From: Hyphomicrobiales bacterium
GTDB taxonomy: Bacteria; Pseudomonadota; Alphaproteobacteria; Rhizobiales; Rhizobiaceae
Direction of reading: 5' to 3'
NCBI GenBank assembly: GCA_017305925.1
Contig: JAFKJW010000203.1
Location: forward strand, 2,621 to 36,224
Length of the DNA: 33,604 nt
Shown: piece by piece, positions 24,421-32,803 of the stretch
How the letters are laid out: each line of letters begins with the position of its first letter
Position numbering within the stretch: position 1 is the first letter of the stretch
Notes under the pieces: generated by a model
What the model was told of the DNA's origin: nothing
The model's database searches: none
The model's input: only the letters and a program-made list of their open reading frames with translations
Program-made: the position numbers and the translations under genes

Positions 24421-24500
24421 CATGCTTGCGCCGAAAGCCACTGGGAAACCGGGAAGGCGGCGATCAAGCGCCAAGCCGCGAGCCAGGAGACCTGCCGTCG
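24330..24500 (+). promoter_or_regulatory. Cobalamin riboswitch upstream of DUF1636-cobW-cobN
   Basis: The aptamer is closed by P1 CGACGG (24330-24335) with CCGTCG (24495-24500). Inside are CTCCGCC/GGCGGAG, GAGGGAATGCGGTG, CCCCGCAACTGT, GCCACTGGG, GGGAAGGC and the B12 box AGCCAGGAGACCTGCC. A 5-bp stem CCCGG-N8-CCGGG (24519-24536) follows just before the GAGGAG ribosome site of the DUF1636 gene, a possible expression platform. It should down-regulate the cobalt-insertion and ring-building genes when cobalamin is abundant. Confidence 0.96.
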
Positions 24501-24551
24501 ATTCCGAATTTGCCAATACCCGGCGGGAGATCCGGGCGAGGAGCGCGCGTG

Positions 24552-24974
24552 ATGACCGATCTCGAACAGGACATGCGCGCCGCGCCCGGACAGCCGGAAG
24601 ACCGCGTCGCCATCATCGTGTGCACCTCCTGCCGGGATGCCGCAGGCTCAGACGCACGGCCACGGCCGGGCGAGATCCTGGCCGAGAGGACCCGCGCCGC
24701 CGCGGCCGGCACGCCGGTCCGCGTCGAAAGCGTCGAGTGCCTCGGCAACTGCCGGCGCCGCCTCTCCGCGGCGATCGTCAAGCACGGCGCATGGAGCTAC
24801 GTCTTCGGCGATCTCACCGTGGAAAGTGCGGCCGATCTCATCGAGGGCGCGACGCTTTTCGCCGGGACTGCGGATGCGATCCTGCCGTGGCGCGGCCGGC
24901 CCGCCGCCCTGAAGCAGGGGCTCGTCGCCCGCATTCCACCCGTTTTCTCCCAGTCAGAGGATTTTCGCGCATGA
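24552..24974 (+). CDS. DUF1636 family cysteine-motif protein
   Basis: A 140-residue soluble protein of the DUF1636 family, often annotated as a putative metal-binding or ferredoxin-like protein of cobalamin clusters. Four cysteines are arranged C24-T-S-C27 and C63-L-G-N-C67, resembling the thioredoxin-like 2Fe-2S ferredoxin layout. The ATG at 24552 lies 9 nt after GAGGAG, first behind the plus-strand riboswitch, and its stop overlaps the cobW start (ATGA). The tight coupling to cobW and cobN suggests a part in cobalt delivery or corrin redox chemistry, but no biochemical function is established. Confidence 0.85.
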   Translation: MTDLEQDMRAAPGQPEDRVAIIVCTSCRDAAGSDARPRPGEILAERTRAAAAGTPVRVESVECLGNCRRRLSAAIVKHGAWSYVFGDLTVESAADLIEGATLFAGTADAILPWRGRPAALKQGLVARIPPVFSQSEDFRA

Positions 24975-26005
24975 CCGCCGTCGACCGCATTCCCTGCACC
25001 GTCATCACCGGCTTTCTCGGCGCCGGCAAGACGACGCTCATCCGCAACGTGCTGGAGAACAGCAGGGGCAAGCGGCTGGCACTCATCGTCAACGAGTTCG
25101 GCGATGTCGGCGTGGACGGGGAGATCCTGAGAAGCTGCGGCATAGAAAGTTGCCCAGAGGAGAACATCGTGGAGCTGGCGAACGGCTGCATCTGCTGCAC
25201 CGTGGCCGACGACTTCGTGCCCGCCCTCGACCAGATCCTGGCCCGCGAGCCGAAGGTGGACCACATCCTCATCGAAACCTCCGGGCTGGCCCTGCCCAAG
25301 CCGCTGGTGCAGGCGTTCCAGTGGCCCGCGGTCCGGAGCCGCGTCACCGTGGACGGCGTGGTGGCCGTGGTGGACGGGCCGGCGCTCGCCGAGGGCCGCG
25401 TCGCCTCCGACATGGAGGCGCTTGCCGGGCAGCGCAGCGCCGACGCATCGATCGACCACGAGGATCCGGTCGAGGAGGTCTTCGAGGATCAGGTCGCCTG
25501 CGCGGATCTCGTCATTCTCTCCAAGAGTGATCTGCTGGACGACGGCGCCGCCGCAAGGGCGCGCAGCGTGGTCGACGAGCATGTGGGGCGCGCCGTCAAG
25601 GTCGTGTCGTCCGCCCATGGCAAGGTCGATCCTTCCGTCCTGCTTGGCCTCGGGCTCGCCGTCGAGGACGATATCGAGAACCGCAAGACCCACCATGACG
25701 ACGAGCTGGACCACGAGCACGACGATTTCGACAGCTTCGTGCTCGAGCTGCCGGCGGTGAAGGACCCGGACGAGCTGGCAAAAAAGGTGACGCAGGCGGC
25801 CGAGGCCGCGAATGTGCTGCGGCTCAAGGGTTTCGTGGACGTCGAGGGCAAGCCGATGCGCCTTTTGGTCCAGGCGGTGGGCCCGCGCGTCTCGCACTAT
25901 TACGACCGGCCGTGGCAGCCCGGAGAGCACCGCCGCTCGCGGCTCGTCGTGATCGGCCTGAAAGGCTTGGATCGCGGCGCGGTCGAGCGCATTCTAGAGG
26001 CATAG
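24971..26005 (+). CDS. cobW: Cobalamin biosynthesis GTPase CobW
   Basis: CobW is a G3E-family GTPase metallochaperone that is thought to supply cobalt to the CobNST chelatase. In this 344-residue protein the P-loop GFLGAGKTT is at 14-22. The metal-site CxCC is C73-I-C75-C76 in NGCICCTV, ETSGLALP follows, and the guanine-specificity motif is SKSD. A His/Asp-rich run around residues 240-252 (HHDDELDHEHDD) is a further likely metal-binding segment before the C-terminal CobW domain (LRLKGFVDVEG). The start overlaps the DUF1636 stop as ATGA; cobN starts 22 nt after its stop. Confidence 0.96.
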   Translation: MTAVDRIPCTVITGFLGAGKTTLIRNVLENSRGKRLALIVNEFGDVGVDGEILRSCGIESCPEENIVELANGCICCTVADDFVPALDQILAREPKVDHILIETSGLALPKPLVQAFQWPAVRSRVTVDGVVAVVDGPALAEGRVASDMEALAGQRSADASIDHEDPVEEVFEDQVACADLVILSKSDLLDDGAAARARSVVDEHVGRAVKVVSSAHGKVDPSVLLGLGLAVEDDIENRKTHHDDELDHEHDDFDSFVLELPAVKDPDELAKKVTQAAEAANVLRLKGFVDVEGKPMRLLVQAVGPRVSHYYDRPWQPGEHRRSRLVVIGLKGLDRGAVERILEA

Positions 26006-26027
26006 GAAGCCAAGGCTCCCGGACGCC

Positions 26028-29000
26028 ATGCACATCCTCGCCACCACGACCGCCTCGCTCGACGATCTCGTCGAGCCCGTCGATCTGCGGCAGGAGCCCG
26101 CCGACATCGTCGCGCTGTCCTTCACGGACAGCGACCTCTCCGCCATTTCCGCCGCGTGGGCCGGCGATGCCACGCTCCCCTCGCTGCGGCTCGCTCCCTT
26201 GCGCGAACTGCGCCATCCCATGTCCGTCGATCTCTGGATCGACAGGACGGCGCGGCACGCCAAGGTGATCCTCGTGCGCATCCTCGGCGGCTACGACTGG
26301 TGGCGCTACGGCGCCGACCAGCTCGCCTCCACCTGCCGGGCGAACGGCATCGCGCTGGCGCTGCTGCCCGGCGAATGCCGCGAGACGGACGAGCGCCTTG
26401 CCGCCCTCTCAACGCTGCCGCGCGAGGAGATCGACGCGCTGCTCGCCTGCTTCCGCGAGGGCGGACCTGAGAACATGCGGCGGCTCGCCGCCCGGCTCGC
26501 CGCCCATGCCGGGGATACGCGTCCCGTCGAGCCGGCCGTGCCGCTTCCCAAGGCGGGTTTTTACTTACCCGGCCGTGGGGTCGTAACGCAGGAAGAGATG
26601 GCCGGGCGTTGCGCCCCGGCAAGCCCGGTCGTCCCGATTGTCTTCTATCGCTCGATGCTGCTCGCCGCCGACACGGCCCCCGTCGATACGCTCTGCGCAG
26701 CACTCGGCGAGCATGGTATCGCGGCGGTGCCCATCTTCGTCTCCAGCTTGAAGGAAATATCCGTTGCGCGGTTCGTCGAGGATGCCTACGCCGCCTTTCC
26801 TGTCTCTGCCCTGGTGGCGACGACGGCTTTTTCCGCCGGGGCCGACGACATCGGCCGGACGCTGTTCGACCGCATCGGCGTTCCCGTCTTCCAGGCCGTG
26901 ATGGCGACGACGCGCCGCGCGGCCTGGGAGGGCGGCGACCGCGGCCTGACGCCCGCCGACCTCGCCATGCACGTGGTGCTGCCCGAGCTCGACGGCCGCA
27001 TTCTGGCCGGCGCAATTTCCTTCAAGGCCGAGGACGATACCGCCGGCGCGGGCGGCTTCCGCAGGCAGGTCAACAGGCCGGAACCCGATCGCGTCGAGCA
27101 GGTCGCAGCCCGCATCGCCGCCCTGATCGCGCTCAAAAACATGCCTGTCGAAGACAGGCGGATCACGATCCTGATCCCCGATTACCCGAGCGCGCCCGGC
27201 CGCAGCGGCTATGCCGTGGGGCTGGACGTGTCGGGAAGCGTGCTGGCGATCATGCAAGACATGAGAGAATCCGGATATCATGTTGACGGCATTCCTGAAA
27301 CATCGAAAGCCCTGATGGATAGGCTGGAGGCGGCCGCGCCGGCTCTTCCGGCTGGGCGATACGCCGCCGCCTTCCGCCGCCTTCCAGACGGGGCACGACG
27401 CCGCATCGAGGCAGCGTGGGGCGCGGCCGGTCGCGCCGGCCCCTTCGCGTTCCGGGCGGCGCATTTCGGCAATAGCACCGTCGCGCGCGCGCCCGATCGC
27501 GGGCGCTCCGAGGACCGCCGGGCCGACTACCACGATCCGGCCCTGCCGCCACGCCATGAACTGGTTGCCTTCGGCCTGTGGATGCGGGAACATCTCGGCT
27601 GCCACGCCATCGTCCATGTCGGTGCGCATGGCACGCTGGAATGGCTTCCCGGCAAGACGGTCGCCTTGAGCGAAAACTGCTTCCCGGAGATCGTCACGGG
27701 CGCTCTGCCCGTTGTCTATCCCTTCATCGTCAGCAATCCCGGCGAGGCCGCGCAGGCCAAGCGCCGCATCGCGGCGTTGACGCTGTCGCACCTGCCGCCC
27801 CCGCTTGCCGCGGCGGGGACGGACGACGCCCACACCGCGCTGGAGCGTCTCGTCGACGAATATGCGCAGGCGGACGGGCTTGACCGCCGCCGCCGCGACC
27901 GGCTGGCGAAGCTCATCGTGGAGACGGCCGAGCGTTCGGGCCTCGCCAGGGAGGCCGGCGTCGACGCGGCGGACGATCCGGATGCGGCGTTGGTGCGGAT
28001 CGACGCATGGCTCTGCGACCTGAAGGATTTCGCCGTCAAGGACGGATTGCACATCTACGGGCGGGCCGCTCCCGGGGAAAGCGATCCGATGCGGCTGGAG
28101 AGCGCGCGGGCGGAAAGCGAAAGCCTGATCGCAGCGCTTGACGGGCGGCATGTCCCTGCCGGCCCTTCCGGAAGCCCGGCGCGCGGGCGCACCGACGTCT
28201 TGCCGACCGGGCGCAACATCTTCGCCGCCGATCCGCGCACCATGCCGACCCCGACCGCGTTCGATCTCGGAAAAGCCGCGGCCGGGGAAGTGGTGCGGCG
28301 CTATCTCCAGGACCATGGTGAATGGCCACGCTCGCTGGTCATCGACCTCTGGGGCAGCGCCTCGCTGCGCACCGGCGGCGAGGAGATCGCCCAGGGGCTG
28401 GCGCTGATGGGCTGCCGCCCGCAATGGGATTTTGCGACCGGCCGCGTCACCGGCATCGAGGTGCTGCCGCCAGCCGTGCTCGACCGGCCGCGCATCGATG
28501 TGACATGGCGCATATCCGGGCTTTTCCGCGACATGTTTCCCACCCAGATCGCGCTGATGGACGCGGCGGTGGCGGCCGTCGCGGCATCCGACGAGGCGGA
28601 CGACGTCAATCCGCTCGCGGCCGCACGCCGTGTCGCGGAGGCGGAAGGGAAAAACGGCCGCCTCTCCCGGATTTTCGGAACGGCGCCCGGCACCTACGGC
28701 TCGGGCATAGAGAGCCTGCTCGCCGGCGGCGCATGGCAGAGCCGCGAAGAGCTTGGCCAGGCCTATCTCGGCGCGACCTCGCATGCCTTCGGCGGCGCGG
28801 ACGGGGAAGGCGTCGAGACGGAGGGCGCGTTCGCCCGGCAGGTGGCGCAGGCGGACATGCTGGTGCATACCGGCGACGATCCCGGCAGGGACATTCTGGA
28901 AGGCTCGGCCGACGTCGCCTTCATCGGCGGCTTTTCGGCGGCGCTCGCCGCCCTGGGCGGCAAGGCGGATCTGGTCGCGCTGGACACGACCGATCCGGCT

Positions 29001-29414
29001 CGGCCCCGCGTCCGCTCGGTGGTGCAGGCGGTGGCGCGCACGGTGCGCGCCCGCGCGGTCAATCCCCGCTTCATCGCCGGACAGATGCGCCACGGACCGC
29101 GCGGCGCCTCCGAATTCGCCGAGACGGTCGATCGCCTGGTCGGTTTCGCCGAGACCACGGCGGCGATCCCCGGCGCGCTGATCGAGGCGGTCTACGGCGC
29201 CTATGTCGCCGACGCGGCGGTCCGCGCCTTCCTGCTGGACCAGAACCCGGCTGCCGCGCAATTCATCGCCGAGCGCTTCGCCGCGGCACGGCGGCGCGGC
29301 CTCTGGCATCCGCTCCGGAACTCGGTTGACGACGATCTCGCGGCGCTGATCGCGGAAGCGACCGCACGGCGCAGCGCTCCGCCGGCGCCGGCCGACAGGG
29401 AGCGTGCGGCATGA
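26028..29414 (+). CDS. cobN: Aerobic cobaltochelatase subunit CobN
   Basis: CobN is the large subunit of the ATP-dependent cobaltochelatase CobNST, which inserts Co(II) into hydrogenobyrinic acid a,c-diamide. The magnesium-chelatase H-like domain is clear: VHVGAHGTLEWLPGKTVAL, ENCFPEIVTGALPVVYPF and NPGEAAQAKRRI. TDVLPTGRNIFAADPRTMP and DLWGSASLRTGGEEIAQGLALMG come later, followed by VTWRISGLFRDMFP and HAFGG. At 1,128 residues it is shorter than the roughly 1,275 of the characterised P. denitrificans protein, yet both ends look complete. cobS and cobT are not in this window. Its stop overlaps the cobG start (ATGA). Confidence 0.96.
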   Translation: MHILATTTASLDDLVEPVDLRQEPADIVALSFTDSDLSAISAAWAGDATLPSLRLAPLRELRHPMSVDLWIDRTARHAKVILVRILGGYDWWRYGADQLASTCRANGIALALLPGECRETDERLAALSTLPREEIDALLACFREGGPENMRRLAARLAAHAGDTRPVEPAVPLPKAGFYLPGRGVVTQEEMAGRCAPASPVVPIVFYRSMLLAADTAPVDTLCAALGEHGIAAVPIFVSSLKEISVARFVEDAYAAFPVSALVATTAFSAGADDIGRTLFDRIGVPVFQAVMATTRRAAWEGGDRGLTPADLAMHVVLPELDGRILAGAISFKAEDDTAGAGGFRRQVNRPEPDRVEQVAARIAALIALKNMPVEDRRITILIPDYPSAPGRSGYAVGLDVSGSVLAIMQDMRESGYHVDGIPETSKALMDRLEAAAPALPAGRYAAAFRRLPDGARRRIEAAWGAAGRAGPFAFRAAHFGNSTVARAPDRGRSEDRRADYHDPALPPRHELVAFGLWMREHLGCHAIVHVGAHGTLEWLPGKTVALSENCFPEIVTGALPVVYPFIVSNPGEAAQAKRRIAALTLSHLPPPLAAAGTDDAHTALERLVDEYAQADGLDRRRRDRLAKLIVETAERSGLAREAGVDAADDPDAALVRIDAWLCDLKDFAVKDGLHIYGRAAPGESDPMRLESARAESESLIAALDGRHVPAGPSGSPARGRTDVLPTGRNIFAADPRTMPTPTAFDLGKAAAGEVVRRYLQDHGEWPRSLVIDLWGSASLRTGGEEIAQGLALMGCRPQWDFATGRVTGIEVLPPAVLDRPRIDVTWRISGLFRDMFPTQIALMDAAVAAVAASDEADDVNPLAAARRVAEAEGKNGRLSRIFGTAPGTYGSGIESLLAGGAWQSREELGQAYLGATSHAFGGADGEGVETEGAFARQVAQADMLVHTGDDPGRDILEGSADVAFIGGFSAALAALGGKADLVALDTTDPARPRVRSVVQAVARTVRARAVNPRFIAGQMRHGPRGASEFAETVDRLVGFAETTAAIPGALIEAVYGAYVADAAVRAFLLDQNPAAAQFIAERFAAARRRGLWHPLRNSVDDDLAALIAEATARRSAPPAPADRERAA

Positions 29415-30670
29415 ATGCCCCGCTGCGCCGCAACGCCTGCCCGTCGCTGGCCGCGCCGATGCCGACCGGCGACGGCCTGCTGGCGCGCCTCAGCTTCGTC
29501 TCGGGCGGCCTTTCGCCGGACAACCTCGCGCTGGTCGCGGCGCTGGCGGAACGGCACGGCAACGGCCTTCTGGAGGTAACGCGCCGCGGCAGCCTCCAGA
29601 TCAGGGGGCTGACTGCGGCGAGCGCGGAGCGGCTTTCCGCCGATGTGGCGGCGGCCGGCCTCGATATCCGTACCGGGACCGCCATCGACGCAAGCGCGCT
29701 TTCGGGACTCGATCCGGCCTGCGCGGGCGATCCGCGCCGGCTTGCGGAACGGCTTGGCGCCGCTCTCGACAGGCAGGGCCTTTCGCTCCGCCTCGCCCCG
29801 AAGGTTTCCGTGGTCATCGACGGCGGCGGTTGCCTGACGATGGACGAGGTGCTTGCCGATATCCGCCTTGTCGCCAGCGCGAATGGCTGGACAGTCGAGG
29901 TGGCGCGTTGCGACGGCCAGTCTTCCGCCGGACGGGTCTTGGACGAGGCCGAAGCGCTCGGCCGCGCGGTGGCTCTGCTGCGAGCCATCGCCGGGCTGGG
30001 GCGCACGGCACGCGCCAAAAATCTGCCCGATGCCTGCGTGTCGGCCGTTCTCGGCAACTTTTCGCGAAACCGGCGGCCCCGCGCAGCGGGCCAGCCGCTC
30101 GATACCTTCGAACTGCGGGGCGGCCGCTCGGGCGTCGGCATCGCCCTTCCGTTCGGCATGGCCCCGTCGTCCTCGCTGAGTGCCCTGGCCTCGGCGGCGC
30201 GGGATGAAGGGATCGAGGAATTCCGTTTCGCTCCCGGCAATGCCCTGATCGCCATCTGCCGCGGCTCCAACGGAGCCCGAAAGATCCGGGACGCGGCCGA
30301 ACGGCTCGGCTTCGTGACGGATGCGGGCGATCCGCGCCGCAGGATCGCGGTCTGCGCCGGCGCGCCGGCCTGCGCTTCCGGCCATGTCGACGCGAGAGAG
30401 GTGGCGGCCAAGCTCGCCGCCGGCGATGCCGTGAAAAACCTCGCGGGCCGGCTGCACGTCTCCGGCTGCGCGAAGAAATGCGCCGAGCCGTCCCTATTCG
30501 CCTATGCGCTGGTCGGCAGGCGCGACGGAGCGGGCATCGAGGATGCAGGCGGCAGGGAAATCGGATTCGTCACCGGGGAAGACGCGGCTGCCGGTTTCGA
30601 GCGCTTTCTGCTGGCGCGCGGCGTGGATGCCGATGAGGGCGGCCGGGCGCGGCTGGAAAACGGAACATGA
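29411..30670 (+). CDS. cobG: Precorrin-3B synthase CobG
   Basis: CobG is a Rieske-independent, sulfite/nitrite-reductase-like iron-sulfur monooxygenase that hydroxylates precorrin-3A with O2 to give precorrin-3B. Its presence shows the aerobic cobalamin route. The 419-residue protein has two ferredoxin-like half domains (VTRRGSLQIRGL near residue 57). The 4Fe-4S/siroheme-type cysteine pattern is C315-x5-C321 and C353-x3-C357 (VCAGAPAC, SGCAKKC). Start and stop both overlap neighbours as ATGA, coupling it to cobN and cobH. Confidence 0.95.
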   Translation: MNAPLRRNACPSLAAPMPTGDGLLARLSFVSGGLSPDNLALVAALAERHGNGLLEVTRRGSLQIRGLTAASAERLSADVAAAGLDIRTGTAIDASALSGLDPACAGDPRRLAERLGAALDRQGLSLRLAPKVSVVIDGGGCLTMDEVLADIRLVASANGWTVEVARCDGQSSAGRVLDEAEALGRAVALLRAIAGLGRTARAKNLPDACVSAVLGNFSRNRRPRAAGQPLDTFELRGGRSGVGIALPFGMAPSSSLSALASAARDEGIEEFRFAPGNALIAICRGSNGARKIRDAAERLGFVTDAGDPRRRIAVCAGAPACASGHVDAREVAAKLAAGDAVKNLAGRLHVSGCAKKCAEPSLFAYALVGRRDGAGIEDAGGREIGFVTGEDAAAGFERFLLARGVDADEGGRARLENGT

Positions 30671-31299
30671 CCGCACAGCACTATATCAAGGACGGCAACG
30701 CGATCTATGAGCGCTCCTTCGCCATCATCCGCGCGGAAGCCGACCTGTCGCGCTTCTCGGAGGCCGAGGCGGATATCGCCGTGCGCATGGTCCACGCCTG
30801 CGGCGTGGTCGAGGCGGCAACGCACTTCGTCTTCTCCCCCGACTTCGCGCAGGCCGGGCGGGCCGCGCTGGCCGCCGGCGCACCGATCTTCTGTGACGCC
30901 GAGATGGTCGCGCACGGCGTGACGCGCGCGCGCCTTCCCGCCGGCAACGACGTGATCTGCACCTTGCGGGACCCGCGCACGCCGGGGCTCGCCGAACGGC
31001 TCGGCAACACGCGCTCCGCCGCCGCGCTGGAACTTTGGCGCGACAGGCTGGGCGGCGCCGTGGTGGCGATCGGCAATGCGCCGACCGCGCTGTTCCACCT
31101 GCTCGACATGATCGACCGGGGCGCGCCGAAACCGGCGGTCATCATCGGCATGCCGGTCGGCTTCGTCGGGGCAGCGGAATCGAAGGAGGCGCTGGCCGAA
31201 AACCCGCGCGGCATCCCCTTCGCCGTCGTGCGCGGCCGCATGGGCGGCAGCGCCATCACGGCGGCGGCCGTCAATGCGCTCGCGAAGGCCGGCATCTGA
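30667..31299 (+). CDS. cobH: Precorrin-8X methylmutase CobH
   Basis: CobH moves the C-11 methyl group of precorrin-8X to C-12, giving hydrogenobyrinic acid. In this 210-residue protein the catalytic histidine is H43 in MVHACGVVEA, the same position as in the P. denitrificans enzyme. Other signatures are APIFCDAEMVAHGV, AIGNAPTALFHLL and GMPVGFVGAAESKEAL. The start overlaps the cobG stop (ATGA), and the stop shares one base with the cobI start (TGATG). Confidence 0.97.
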   Translation: MTAQHYIKDGNAIYERSFAIIRAEADLSRFSEAEADIAVRMVHACGVVEAATHFVFSPDFAQAGRAALAAGAPIFCDAEMVAHGVTRARLPAGNDVICTLRDPRTPGLAERLGNTRSAAALELWRDRLGGAVVAIGNAPTALFHLLDMIDRGAPKPAVIIGMPVGFVGAAESKEALAENPRGIPFAVVRGRMGGSAITAAAVNALAKAGI

Positions 31300-32039
31300 T
31301 GGGTGGAACGCAGCCTTCCGGCCGGCTGATCGGCGTCGGCACCGGGCCGGGCGACCCGGAACTGCTGACCTTGAAGGCGGTGCGCGCGCTCGGCGAGGCC
31401 GACGTGCTCGCCTATTTCGCCAAGCGCGGCAATCCGGGCAACGCCCGCCGCATCGTCGCCGCGCATATACGCGACTGCATGGTCGAATTGCCGCTGCACT
31501 ATCCGGTGACGACCGAGATCGACAAGCGCGAGCACGGCTATGTCACCGCGATCGAGGCTTTTTACGAGGAATCCGCCCAGGCGGTCGCCGTGCACCTGGA
31601 GGCGGGCCGCACCGTTGCCGTGCTGAGCGAAGGCGACCCGCTCTTCTATGGATCCTACATGCACCTGCATGTCCGGCTGTCGCGTCGGTTCCCAACCGAG
31701 GTGATTGCGGGCGTCACTGCCATGTCCGGCTGCTGGTCCGAGGTCGGCCTGCCCCTCGTCCAGGGCGACGAGGCGCTGTCCGTCCTGCCCGGCACCATGG
31801 ACGAGGCGGAATTGCTGCGCCGCATCGGCGGCTGCGAGGCGGCCGTCATCATGAAGGTCGGGCGCAACCTGCCGAAGATCCGCAGGGTGCTGGGGGCGGC
31901 CGGAAAGCTGGAGCGCGCCGTCTATGTCGAGCGCGGCACCACGGCGGATGCCTCCTTCACGCGCCTCGCCGACAAGGCGGACGACGCGGCGCCCTATTTC
32001 TCCCTCGTGCTGGTGCCCGGCTGGGAGGGGCGGCCATGA
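31299..32039 (+). CDS. cobI: Precorrin-2 C(20)-methyltransferase CobI
   Basis: CobI uses S-adenosylmethionine to methylate C-20 of precorrin-2, giving precorrin-3A. The 246-residue protein is a standard tetrapyrrole methylase: the glycine-rich LIGVGTGPGDPELLTLKAV is at residues 10-28. SEGDPLFYGSYMHL and VIAGVTAMSGCWSEVGLPL form the cofactor pocket, and RGTTADASF lies near the end. The ATG at 31299 overlaps the cobH stop by one base. The stop overlaps cobJ as ATGA. The open frame extends upstream inside cobH, but the family sequence begins only here. Confidence 0.96.
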   Translation: MGGTQPSGRLIGVGTGPGDPELLTLKAVRALGEADVLAYFAKRGNPGNARRIVAAHIRDCMVELPLHYPVTTEIDKREHGYVTAIEAFYEESAQAVAVHLEAGRTVAVLSEGDPLFYGSYMHLHVRLSRRFPTEVIAGVTAMSGCWSEVGLPLVQGDEALSVLPGTMDEAELLRRIGGCEAAVIMKVGRNLPKIRRVLGAAGKLERAVYVERGTTADASFTRLADKADDAAPYFSLVLVPGWEGRP

Positions 32040-32803
32040 CCGCCGGCAGCCTCACCGTCATCGGCCTCGGCCCCGGCGACGCGGCCCAGATAACGCCGGA
32101 GGCGACGGCGGCCATTGCCGCCGCCACGGATTTCTACGGCTATGCGCCCTATCTCGACCGGCTCTCCCTGCGCCCGGATCAAAGGACGCACGCCTCCGAC
32201 AACCGCGAGGAGATCGACCGCTCCCGCGCCGCACTCGAAGCGGCTGCCGGCGGCGCGCAGGTCGCCGTCGTCTCCGGCGGCGATCCCGGCGTGTTCGCCA
32301 TGGCCGCCGCCGTCTGCGAGGCGATCGAGGCCGGACCGGAGAGCTGGCGGCGGATCGACGTCAGGACGGTGCCCGGCATCACCGCCATGCTGGCCGTCGC
32401 CGCGCGCGTCGGCGCGCCGCTCGGTCACGATTTCTGCGCGATCTCGCTTTCCGACAACCTCAAGCCGTGGGAGACCGTCGCGCGACGGCTGAAGGCCGCC
32501 GCGGACGCCGGCTTCGTCATCGCGCTCTACAATCCGATCAGCCGCGCCCGTCCCTGGCAGCTCGGCAAGGCGTTCGAGATGCTGCGGGAGGTGCTGCCCG
32601 GCGACACGCCGGTCGTGTTCGGCCGCGCCGCCTTCCGGCCCGACGAGCGGATCGGGGTGACGGCTCTTGCCGCCGCCGATCCGGCGGGGGCGGACATGGC
32701 GACCTGCATCATCGTCGGTTCGTCCGAGACCCGGATCGTCGAGCGTCCGGACCGCGCCCCGCTGGTCTATTCGCCGCGCCGTGCCATGGGTGGCAGGAGA
32801 TGA
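32036..32803 (+). CDS. cobJ: Precorrin-3B C(17)-methyltransferase CobJ
   Basis: CobJ methylates C-17 of precorrin-3B and contracts the ring to precorrin-4, using S-adenosylmethionine. The 255-residue protein shows the methylase motif LTVIGLGPGDAAQITPEA at its N-terminus. VVSGGDPGVFAMAA, VPGITAMLAVAARVGAPLGHDFC and SLSDNLKPWETV follow, with LYNPISRARPWQ diagnostic for CobJ/CbiH. The start overlaps cobI by ATGA. Its last 37 nt overlap the 3' end of cobK on the opposite strand. Confidence 0.96.
   Translation: MTAGSLTVIGLGPGDAAQITPEATAAIAAATDFYGYAPYLDRLSLRPDQRTHASDNREEIDRSRAALEAAAGGAQVAVVSGGDPGVFAMAAAVCEAIEAGPESWRRIDVRTVPGITAMLAVAARVGAPLGHDFCAISLSDNLKPWETVARRLKAAADAGFVIALYNPISRARPWQLGKAFEMLREVLPGDTPVVFGRAAFRPDERIGVTALAAADPAGADMATCIIVGSSETRIVERPDRAPLVYSPRRAMGGRR

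Noticed and set aside
23611-24552. Plus-strand open frame running over cbtB and both riboswitches
   Set aside because: It translates structured RNA and the reverse strand of cbtA/cbtB; the riboswitch assignment explains the sequence fully.
26028-29414. cobN as a truncated pseudogene because it is shorter than the P. denitrificans protein
   Set aside because: The frame is uninterrupted, the diagnostic motifs are present in order, and both ends are coupled into the operon, so it looks like a normal shorter family member.
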